From: Deltaproteobacteria bacterium
Lineage (GTDB): Bacteria > Desulfobacterota > Desulfobacteria > Desulfobacterales > JAFDCJ01
Length of the DNA stretch: 9,735 nucleotides
NCBI GenBank assembly: GCA_024277475.1
Contig: JAJRVC010000657.1
Coordinates: 1 to 9,735, forward strand
Direction: 5' to 3'
Numbering within the stretch: the first letter of the stretch is position 1; the number at the start of each line of letters is the position of its first letter. The position numbers and the translations under genes were made by a program. The notes below the pieces were generated by a model that did no database searches, had not been told where the DNA came from, and was given only the letters and a program-made list of their open reading frames with translations. This document shows, one piece after another, positions 1-5,866 of this stretch.

Positions 1-1
1 A

Positions 2-1279
2 TCGGATTGCGGCGGAAAAGAAAGGCGTATTCGTCATTTAGCAAAGGAAATTCGACTGACCGGATTGGATGTCGAACCCAAAATAGTCGTGTTGACCCGT
101 TTAATCCCAGAGGCAAAAGACACAAGCTGCAATCAGCGAAAAGAGGAAATTTTCCAGACCAAAAACGGCTATATCCTGAGAGTTCCTTTCAGAGACAGTC
201 AATATAATATCGTTAAACATTGGGTTTCGCGGTTTAAAATATGGCCTTATCTCGAAACTTTTGCAGAGGATTCTTCCAGAGAGCTGTGCAGTGAATTTGA
301 GGGCCGCCCGGACCTGATCATCGGCAATTATTCAGATGGCAACCTCGTGGCCTCCCTGCTTTCCGACAAGTTCGATGTCATTCAATGCACCATTGCGCAT
401 GCGCTTGAGAAAACAAAGTATGCGTTTTCCGATTTACACTGGCAAGAAAATGAGAAAGACTATCATTTTTCACTGCAGTATACAGCGGATATTTTTTCAA
501 TGAATAAGTCTGATTTTATTATCACCAGTACTTTACAAGAAATCGCCGGAACCGAAAATACGATGGGTCAATACGAATCATACCAGTTTTTTTCGTTGCC
601 TGAACTTTACCAGGTTGTCAGTGGTGTCAATCTATTTGCCCCTAAGTTTAATGTCATCCCACCCGGAGTCGATGAAGGACTGTATTTTCCCTACGACCAA
701 AAAGAAAAAAGAATACAGACCCAATGGCAGCAATGGGAGAATCGACTGTTTCACGATAACACTGATGACCTTTACGGCAATCTGGACCATCTGGACAAAA
801 TACCCATCTTCACCATGGCCCGATTCGACAAGATAAAGAATATCACCGGCCTGATTCAGGCTTTTGGTATGAGCAAAAAGCTTCAGAGTTCCTGTAACCT
901 CATTTTTGCAGCCGGCACCATTCATGTCGAAGATTCCAGTGATTCAGAAGAGCGAAATGAGATCATGAAGGCGTATGATTTTATCGAGAGTTACAATCTG
1001 CATGGGAAATTACGATGGCTACCGAGCATCAACAAACTTGATACCGGCGAGGTATATCGTATTATTGCCGATCACAAGGGGATATTCGTACAACCCGCGT
1101 TATTTGAAGCCTTTGGACTTACGATCATAGAAGCCATGGCCTCCGGGCTCCCCACATTTGCACCTAAATTCGGGGGTCCACTTGAAATCATTGAATATGG
1201 CGTCAGTGGCTTTTTAATGAATACCAGTAAGCCCGAACTATTTCAATTCCTCTTCACCTTTTTGTCGAATTGCCTTTAA
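2..1279 (+). CDS. Sucrose-synthase-type GT4 glycosyltransferase, 5' cut by window, 3' truncated
   Basis: The product resembles sucrose synthase, a cytoplasmic GT-B enzyme that reversibly makes sucrose from NDP-glucose and fructose. The frame is open from the window edge, so the real start lies upstream; a TTG at 65 is not needed as a start. Sucrose-synthase hallmarks appear in order: VVLTRLIPEAKDTSCNQR, LRVPFR, WPYLETFAED, PDLIIGNYSDGN, TIAHALEKTKY, DFIITSTLQEIAG, MGQYESY, FNVIPPGVDEGLYFPY, MARFDKIKNITGL, KGIFVQPALFEAFGLTIIEA and GLPTFAPKFGGP. The GT4 E-x7-E pair is present at codons 1106 and 1130. After SGFLMNTSKPEL the family sequence stops and a hydrophobic 12-residue tail follows, read from the antisense of the neighbouring methyltransferase's 3' end. 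I estimate 70-90 native C-terminal residues are missing. Near the left edge the expected GGQVVY-like motif reads GGKERR. It is probably a decaying or inactive gene, although a mis-assembly at the junction would look the same. Confidence 0.87.
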   Translation, partial: SDCGGKERRIRHLAKEIRLTGLDVEPKIVVLTRLIPEAKDTSCNQRKEEIFQTKNGYILRVPFRDSQYNIVKHWVSRFKIWPYLETFAEDSSRELCSEFEGRPDLIIGNYSDGNLVASLLSDKFDVIQCTIAHALEKTKYAFSDLHWQENEKDYHFSLQYTADIFSMNKSDFIITSTLQEIAGTENTMGQYESYQFFSLPELYQVVSGVNLFAPKFNVIPPGVDEGLYFPYDQKEKRIQTQWQQWENRLFHDNTDDLYGNLDHLDKIPIFTMARFDKIKNITGLIQAFGMSKKLQSSCNLIFAAGTIHVEDSSDSEERNEIMKAYDFIESYNLHGKLRWLPSINKLDTGEVYRIIADHKGIFVQPALFEAFGLTIIEAMASGLPTFAPKFGGPLEIIEYGVSGFLMNTSKPELFQFLFTFLSNCL

Positions 1280-2689
1280 AGCGGTTAAGGTGTTGTGCGG
1301 CAGTGAAGGTGCTTCATGATTTTTGACAATATCTTCAAGTTTTTCCTGAATTCGGGTGGCCAAATCTTTGGCGCCCTGGCTTTGCCAATCCTCACGGGCG
1401 GATCGTGTCATCAGGCCGGGCATCCAGAGCTCATTTTTGAAATGGTCATAGGTGTGATTCTGATCAAGAAAATGCCCGCCGGGGCCGACATTTTCTATTA
1501 GCTCGCGGGCCAGGGTTTCGTGGTTGACCTCGATTCCTCTAATAAAGCGTTTGGCCATCCCGATGTTTTCGTTGCCCAGAATTAATTGGGCGGTGGAACA
1601 GACCATACCGTTGTCCATATAGCCCACGTCGTGGATAAGGTTGAGTCCGCTCAAACCCTGGGCCAGGATGGAAAAAGCGGATTCCGACCCGGCCTGGGCA
1701 TCCAGCACTTTAGCGTCGGTTGATCCGGCCAGACCCCAGGTGGGAAGCCCGAAGGATTGCGCCACCTCGGCCTGGGCCGCAAGGGCAAGGCTCATTTCCG
1801 GAGCGGCGATGGACAGGAGGCCGGCGGTCATATCAAAAACGGCAAAATTGCAACCCAGACTGCAGGGGCATCCGGACTTGCGCAGCTGAGCCAGGACCAG
1901 GCACATCAAGGCCTCAGCGGTACCCTGGGCAATAGCGCCGGCCAGGGTTACCGGAGCCGTCGCACCAAATTGCATTGTGGGTCCCTGAATTTGAGGCAAC
2001 GCAAGATCCGCGCAGACAAACAGACGATCGATGACATCCGCCGGAAAGACCAGAGGAGAGATCGGCTCGGGATAAAAAATAAGAAAAGGCCGCTGTCGCA
2101 GATTATCGATTCCGCCGGCGACTTCGGCGGCCATTTCAAAAACGAGTTCCACACCCCGGGGGGTATATCCTAGAAAAACAATGGGTTTGGTTGTGTTGGT
2201 CACAACAGCCTCGAACTCGTATATGTCGGCGGCTGTGGGCGGGACATCCTGGACGGACCCCATGGGCATAACCCAGTCGATATTCTCTAAAGCATCGGCT
2301 ACCTTGGCCCCTATAGCAATATCCGTCACGACGGTGGGGTGAATTTCGCCGGTTAACGCATCCTTTGTGCGTGGGCTGGCAGTGGAAGTGCCATAGTAGC
2401 TTTTGCGACCCTCGATCTCCATGGCCCGCTTGCCTTCGCGATCATAGATCGTCCAGCCTTTTGGGGTCCTATTAAGACATTCGGTAACGATGTGTTCCGG
2501 TACTTTAACAATCTCGTCGACGACGACCGCTCCCGCCTGCTTCAGCATTTTGCGGGCGCCTTGGTGATGGATTCTGAAACCCACCTTGGACATGACTTCA
2601 AAAGCCGTGCGCCTGATTTCAACGATCTGGTCGTCGGTGAGCACACGAAATGAAACCGATCTCTTCTCAATTGAACCTGTCTGAATCAT
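1238..2689 (-). CDS. MttB-superfamily corrinoid methyltransferase 1 (non-pyrrolysine)
   Basis: A 483-residue protein of the trimethylamine methyltransferase (MttB) superfamily, full length for the family. Members transfer a methyl group from an amine to the cobalt of a partner corrinoid protein; non-pyrrolysine members studied elsewhere use quaternary amines such as glycine betaine or carnitine. Family features include an N-terminal helical part with KVGFRIHHQGA (35-45), the barrel segments PFLIFYPEPISPL (201-213) and GPTMQFGATAPVTLAG (236-251), VGPGGHFLDQNHT (401-413) and the C-terminal APSLPHNT. The frame has no internal stop, so no pyrrolysine TAG is used. The region I expect to match the pyrrolysine site reads GYMDNGMVCS (356-365), placed from memory of the family. 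ATG at 2689 is preceded by GAGGAGG (complement of 2694-2700). The stop at 1238 lies inside the sucrose synthase frame, giving a 42 bp convergent overlap. The gene looks more GC-rich than its neighbours. The substrate is unknown; no corrinoid protein gene is in the window. Confidence 0.9.
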   Translation of the reverse strand: MIQTGSIEKRSVSFRVLTDDQIVEIRRTAFEVMSKVGFRIHHQGARKMLKQAGAVVVDEIVKVPEHIVTECLNRTPKGWTIYDREGKRAMEIEGRKSYYGTSTASPRTKDALTGEIHPTVVTDIAIGAKVADALENIDWVMPMGSVQDVPPTAADIYEFEAVVTNTTKPIVFLGYTPRGVELVFEMAAEVAGGIDNLRQRPFLIFYPEPISPLVFPADVIDRLFVCADLALPQIQGPTMQFGATAPVTLAGAIAQGTAEALMCLVLAQLRKSGCPCSLGCNFAVFDMTAGLLSIAAPEMSLALAAQAEVAQSFGLPTWGLAGSTDAKVLDAQAGSESAFSILAQGLSGLNLIHDVGYMDNGMVCSTAQLILGNENIGMAKRFIRGIEVNHETLARELIENVGPGGHFLDQNHTYDHFKNELWMPGLMTRSAREDWQSQGAKDLATRIQEKLEDIVKNHEAPSLPHNTLTALKAIRQKGEEELK

Positions 2690-2784
2690 AATTCCTCCTC
2701 TGATATCTTGACATATCTGTCTCAGCTTGTTACGTCGTACTGTATAATGACAGACTATTAATAGATCCAGGGAAGGAGATCAAG
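2690..2784. promoter_or_regulatory. Divergent promoter/operator region between methyltransferase 1 and the usp operon
   Basis: This 95 bp gap must hold the start signals of two diverging transcripts. On the plus strand TATAAT (2743-2748) is a good -10 about 25 bp before the AAGGAG ribosome site (2773-2778), but no good -35 lies 16-18 bp upstream; a consensus TTGACA at 2708-2713 is 29 bp away. That TTGACA overlaps an imperfect palindrome, GACA-TATC-TGTC (2710-2721), and a further GACAGA at 2749-2754 is the inverse of TCTGTC at 2716-2721. A poor -35 with nearby inverted repeats suits an activator- or repressor-controlled promoter. The binding protein is unknown and the call rests on motifs alone. 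Confidence 0.4.
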
Positions 2785-3177
2785 ATGAAAATTCTGGTAG
2801 GTTACGACGGATCTGGGGCAGCTGAAAAAGCACTGGAGCTTGGCCAACAACATGCGAAAGCCTTTAACGCCGAAATTTATCTTCTGACCTCATTGGAACA
2901 GGGTCCCACGCTGCAGAAAGACGATATCGAAAAAGTTGAGGACGACCTTGAAGAGTTAAAAAGACCGTTCCATTCAGATGGCATTCACTGTGAAACCGAC
3001 GTTGTTGTCAGCCACCTGTCTGCGGGGGGAGATCTAGTTCAATTTGTACAGGACAATAACATCGATGAAGTTTTTATCGGAGTTAAGAAAAGGTCTAAAG
3101 TTGGAAAATTGGTGTTCGGCTCCACCGCTCAGTATGTCATCCTTAACTCACCATGCCCGGTTGTTGCGGTCAAATGA
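2785..3177 (+). CDS. Universal stress protein, UspA family
   Basis: A 130-residue single-domain universal stress protein, slightly short of the usual 140-150. These small cytoplasmic Rossmann-like proteins bind ATP or AMP and modulate stress, energy or partner-protein states; they are not pathway enzymes. The start MKILVGYDGS carries the conserved Asp8 of the first beta strand. The C-terminal nucleotide loop is GVKKRSKVGKLVFGST (99-114), followed by the last strand CPVVAVK. The canonical pattern G-2x-G-9x-G-S/T is kept except that the second Gly is Lys102. ATG is well placed after AAGGAG (2773-2778). The racemase-like gene follows 88 bp later on the same strand with no clear terminator between, so co-transcription is likely. 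The partner or signal is unknown. Confidence 0.93.
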   Translation: MKILVGYDGSGAAEKALELGQQHAKAFNAEIYLLTSLEQGPTLQKDDIEKVEDDLEELKRPFHSDGIHCETDVVVSHLSAGGDLVQFVQDNNIDEVFIGVKKRSKVGKLVFGSTAQYVILNSPCPVVAVK

Positions 3178-3265
3178 ATGTTCAGCATAAAATATATTGT
3201 GGAAAAATCTTAACTGAATCGGGCATTGCATATTTTTTCTGACTTTTTCGGAGGAGGAAAGATAA

Positions 3266-4036
3266 ATGTATAGCTATACAAATAAAATAAGAGATGAAGA
3301 GCTTTATGTGGGGAATCGACAATTTGTTGGCGGTGTCGCTTTGGGAATCATCCTCTTCGGAAAGACCGGATATGCCCTGCCTCCCGGCAGTGTAGAAAAT
3401 GCCACCACCTTTAATTTTCCGGTATATTACAAAGCCATTGAAGCTGCGTCTGTGGAAAGCGTCGTATCTCCTGAGCTTGATAGTGAAGTGCTCGAGCAAC
3501 TCATTATTGCAGGTAAGGAGATGGAGGAACAGGGGTGTCGAGCAATTATTGGTGCCTGTGGTTATTTTGCCAATTACCTGCCGGATGTGAAAAAAACGCT
3601 GAATGTTCCATGTTTCTTCTCGAGTTTGATGCAAATTCCATTGATACTCTGTTCACTTCAAGATAAGCGCAAGGTAGGTGTCCTTTGTGCTGACGGACGG
3701 GTTTTATCATCGGCTCCTGTTTTCAGAAATTGCGGTGTCAACGATCTATCACGAGTGGTTATCTCCGGTGCAGAGGTCTTGCCCGAGATGCAAAAGATTT
3801 TAAGGGGCGCTGGCGGTTACAACGCAGCAACCTTAGAAAAGGGTCTCATTGAGCTCTCTATACAGATGGTCAAAGAGAATCCGGATATCGGTGCTTTTTT
3901 GCTCGAATGCACTCTTTTTCCAACCCATGCGCGAGCCGTCCAAGAAGCAGTCAGGCTACCGGTGTTTGACTTTACGACCCTAATAAACTGGGTGTACAAT
4001 GCCATTGTGCGGCGGTCATTTCCAGGCTATATCTAG
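3266..4036 (+). CDS. Aspartate/glutamate racemase superfamily protein
   Basis: A 256-residue protein that I place in the Asp/Glu/hydantoin racemase superfamily: PLP-independent, pseudo-symmetric two-lobed enzymes that use a pair of cysteines as acid and base to invert an alpha carbon. Both cysteines appear in the expected places, Cys98 in AIIGACGYF (93-101, first lobe) and Cys215 in AFLLECTLFP (210-219, second lobe). The inter-lobe segment KVGVLCADGRV (136-146) is also typical. A strong GAGGAGG (3251-3257) lies 8 bp before ATG 3266. Related family members include maleate isomerase, arylmalonate decarboxylase and hydantoin racemase, so the exact reaction is open. It lies between two methyltransferase genes that read the opposite way, behind the usp gene, which suggests a role with the same amine- or amino-acid-like substrate (inference). 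Confidence 0.8.
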   Translation: MYSYTNKIRDEELYVGNRQFVGGVALGIILFGKTGYALPPGSVENATTFNFPVYYKAIEAASVESVVSPELDSEVLEQLIIAGKEMEEQGCRAIIGACGYFANYLPDVKKTLNVPCFFSSLMQIPLILCSLQDKRKVGVLCADGRVLSSAPVFRNCGVNDLSRVVISGAEVLPEMQKILRGAGGYNAATLEKGLIELSIQMVKENPDIGAFLLECTLFPTHARAVQEAVRLPVFDFTTLINWVYNAIVRRSFPGYI

Positions 4037-4062
4037 TAGCTATATCTATAGGTTACCATCTC

Positions 4063-4135
4063 GGAGGAGGCTTTGACACCCCGATTTGCGCCTTTGAGTT
4101 ATGAGGGGTATTGTCGTTTTTCCCGTAAAAATTAA
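4063..4135 (+). other. Orphan Shine-Dalgarno with 20-codon open frame, possible gene remnant
   Basis: GGAGGAGG at 4063-4070 is a textbook ribosome site lying 26 bp after the racemase-like stop, yet no full gene follows. The nearest candidate start is TTG 4073, whose frame runs 20 codons (TTG ACA CCC CGA...) to a TAA at 4133-4135, overlapping the last bases of the converging methyltransferase 2. It may be the stump of a third operon gene that was cut when methyltransferase 2 arrived, a tiny leader-like ORF, or chance. I see no recognisable protein family in it. Confidence 0.25.
4075..4121 (+). terminator. Weak candidate rho-independent terminator after the racemase-like gene
   Basis: GACACCCC (4075-4082) can pair with GGGG (4105-4108) and TGTC (4112-4115), with a three-base TAT bulge and a 22-base loop. 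TTTTT (4117-4121) follows at once. The stem is short and bulged, so this is tentative. The converging gene ends at 4132, so a terminator is expected somewhere here. Confidence 0.25.
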
Positions 4136-5544
4136 GCGTGGATGATGTCTTCCAGCTTGGAGTCAATATTTTCGGGCAGCGATGGCGGCGTATATTTTTG
4201 CATGACTTTAGCAATAGCTCTTTTTGCGTTGCTTCGCATGCCAGCTAAATTGAGATCCGAAGTTTCTTCCAAAGTTCCGCGGCTCGATATCATAGGTATC
4301 CACATTTCTTTCCTGAAATTCTCAAGTGTATGCGCTGTATCAAGGTAGGTGCCGCTGGGTCCTGTTTCTTTAAAAAGAGATAAATCGATCGTATTGTCAG
4401 CCACCAGGATTCCCCGGAGAACCCGTTGAACATAACCCGCGACTTCGTGATCAATCATTAGAATTTCCTGAGACATTGTATTTTCTTCAGCAAAAAGCCC
4501 CATTCCTAATATCATATTTGTTCCTGCAAGTGCCGGAAGAAGTGCCGTGCCTAATTTTTCTATTCCCAATTGTACATCGATCAACTTCGTATCAGCTAAA
4601 ATGCCGCCGCCGCCTGATGGCAAATTGTAAAACTTAGCCATTTGAGTTGTCCCAATCCGAAGCATCCCGAATTCGGGTCCTCCATGAGAAACGCCACCTG
4701 ATTTCATATCGAGTATTCTGGCCCAACTTGCATAAATCAGCGGAACAGCAGGATTCACAATCTTGGCCAGCACAAAACTATTTAAAAGCTCTGCATTCGC
4801 TGTAATTAAGGTAGCTGCCATAGTTGCCGGAGCCGTACCGCCACACATCGGACCTGCTTCGATAAACAGCGGCAATCCCTTTTCAGCCCCGCCAATGATG
4901 AGCTCCGATGAATCACTCCGAAGTGTTAAAGGGCTTGTCAATGTTACCAAAATGGAAAAAAACGGACGTCGCTGCAAGGCCTTAAATCCGCCGGCTACCT
5001 CGCTTGCCATTTTGATGATTTTAGCCAAATTTTTTTCGTCTTTGGCCTGAATCACAAGATGCTTTCTTGCGTTCATCAACCCAATTTTGAACTCATAAAG
5101 ATCACTCAGTTCAGCTGGGACATCGGACGGTGTCCCCGGTGTTAACATAAAATGAGGTGGTTCTAAGACGTCAGCAAGACGAAAGATATCCACGAGGTCT
5201 TGAGACGTAGCAGGCCGGTGTGTTTCTGTTTCAGCATCCAGGGTATTGGATGCAAAACCGATGGTGCCGAAATAGGAACGCATGCCCCCCACATTCATCG
5301 GAAGAATACCATCCCGTCCATACAACCGTACGCTAGGCGAACACTTCCTCAAAGCATCGGAGATCAGGTGGCTAGGCAATCGAACGATTTGTTTGGATAA
5401 ATCAACTTCAGCGCCTGCTTTCTGATATATCTTCAGCGCTTTTTCATCATGCACCGTAACGCCGACATCCCAGAGCAATTCTCTGGATGCGCAATCAATG
5501 TTGTACAGTTCTTCATCGCTTAGTATACGTGTTGTAGGGATCAT
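4132..5544 (-). CDS. MttB-superfamily corrinoid methyltransferase 2 (non-pyrrolysine)
   Basis: A 470-residue, full-length MttB-superfamily protein with the same architecture as its upstream paralogue but clearly divergent sequence. It is expected to transfer a methyl group from an amine to a corrinoid protein in the cytoplasm. Matching landmarks are GVTVHDEKALKIYQKAGAEV (28-47), SEVAGGFKALQRRPFFSIL (181-199), TSPLTLRSD (203-211), GPMCGGTAPATMAA (231-244), ETGPSGTYLDTAHT (393-406) and PPSLPENID (453-461). No internal stop occurs, so no pyrrolysine is used; the segment probably matching that site is GLFAEENTMSQE (349-360). Codon choice looks more AT-rich than in paralogue 1, hinting at a separate origin rather than a recent duplication. 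ATG at 5544 follows the purine-rich GGGAGGAGGG (complement of 5547-5556), close to the start. It converges on the racemase-like gene. The substrate cannot be read from the sequence. Confidence 0.9.
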   Translation of the reverse strand: MIPTTRILSDEELYNIDCASRELLWDVGVTVHDEKALKIYQKAGAEVDLSKQIVRLPSHLISDALRKCSPSVRLYGRDGILPMNVGGMRSYFGTIGFASNTLDAETETHRPATSQDLVDIFRLADVLEPPHFMLTPGTPSDVPAELSDLYEFKIGLMNARKHLVIQAKDEKNLAKIIKMASEVAGGFKALQRRPFFSILVTLTSPLTLRSDSSELIIGGAEKGLPLFIEAGPMCGGTAPATMAATLITANAELLNSFVLAKIVNPAVPLIYASWARILDMKSGGVSHGGPEFGMLRIGTTQMAKFYNLPSGGGGILADTKLIDVQLGIEKLGTALLPALAGTNMILGMGLFAEENTMSQEILMIDHEVAGYVQRVLRGILVADNTIDLSLFKETGPSGTYLDTAHTLENFRKEMWIPMISSRGTLEETSDLNLAGMRSNAKRAIAKVMQKYTPPSLPENIDSKLEDIIHA

Positions 5545-5866
5545 GGCCCTCCTCCCTCTGTTTTATAAAAGATTTAGCGAAGCGTTTCTTTCCTTCGATA
5601 TTCGATATTCTGCGGTTCGCTGTTCCAATTATATGTAGTTTCACACGAGCGCCGCCTCTGGCCAAAAAAAACGGCCAGTCTGATCAAGAAAGAAACTCTG
5701 AAAAAGCGAATATCGAATGACGAATAATATTTATTATAAAATCAAACCCTTAACAGTCGAACAAACCAATACAGCTTAATGTAGTTTCATATAAGTTAGA
5801 GGCTGAGGTTCGCTCCAGAGCCCTGACCCTCTATCCCTTAAACCACCCCGTTTTGATTACCGCATA
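5545..5866. repeat. 322 bp non-coding island with inverted and direct repeats
   Basis: No gene is seen here. TTCGATATTCG (5594-5604) is exactly inverted as CGAATATCGAA (5707-5717), and GTTTCTTTC (5584-5592) as GAAAGAAAC (5688-5696). The two pairs are not nested, so they cannot form one simple stem. AGCGAA (5576-5581) also pairs with TTCGCT (5615-5620). ATGTAGTTTCA occurs twice in direct orientation (5633-5643 and 5779-5789). A perfect hairpin sits at 5658-5678. Further left, TAGAGG (5797-5802) pairs with CCTCTA (5828-5833), downstream of the flavoprotein stop. The gap must also hold the promoter of methyltransferase 2; ATTATA (5628-5633) gives a minus-strand TATAAT but without a clear -35. 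This looks like a dispersed intergenic repeat rather than an insertion sequence. Confidence 0.55.
5658..5678. repeat. Perfect 6 bp stem hairpin with A-rich loop
   Basis: CTGGCC (5658-5663) and GGCCAG (5673-5678) form a perfect GC-rich stem around the loop AAAAAAAAC. On the minus strand the loop is a T run inside the stem, not after it, so it is not a standard terminator for either flanking gene. It lies at the centre of the repeat island and may be part of the repeat's structure. Confidence 0.5.

Noticed and set aside
1316..2173. Several plus-strand open frames of 60-138 codons opposite methyltransferase 1
   Set aside because: They overlap a well-supported gene on the other strand, give low-complexity Arg/Gly/Pro-rich peptides with no family features, and reflect GC-rich codons of the real gene.
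3178..3265. Terminator between the usp and racemase-like genes
   Set aside because: Only a weak TTCAG/CTGAA pair and an unlinked T run are seen; there is no stem followed by a T tract.
3182..3634. 150-codon minus-strand open frame overlapping the racemase-like gene
   Set aside because: It is antisense to a gene with clear catalytic motifs and a strong ribosome site, and has no recognisable domain.
1238..5544. Pyrrolysine-containing trimethylamine methyltransferase
   Set aside because: Neither MttB-superfamily gene has an in-frame TAG inside it and both run full length without readthrough.
5594..5717. Insertion sequence or CRISPR array in the repeat island
   Set aside because: There is no transposase frame, the inverted pairs are crossed rather than terminal, and there are no regularly spaced repeats with spacers.
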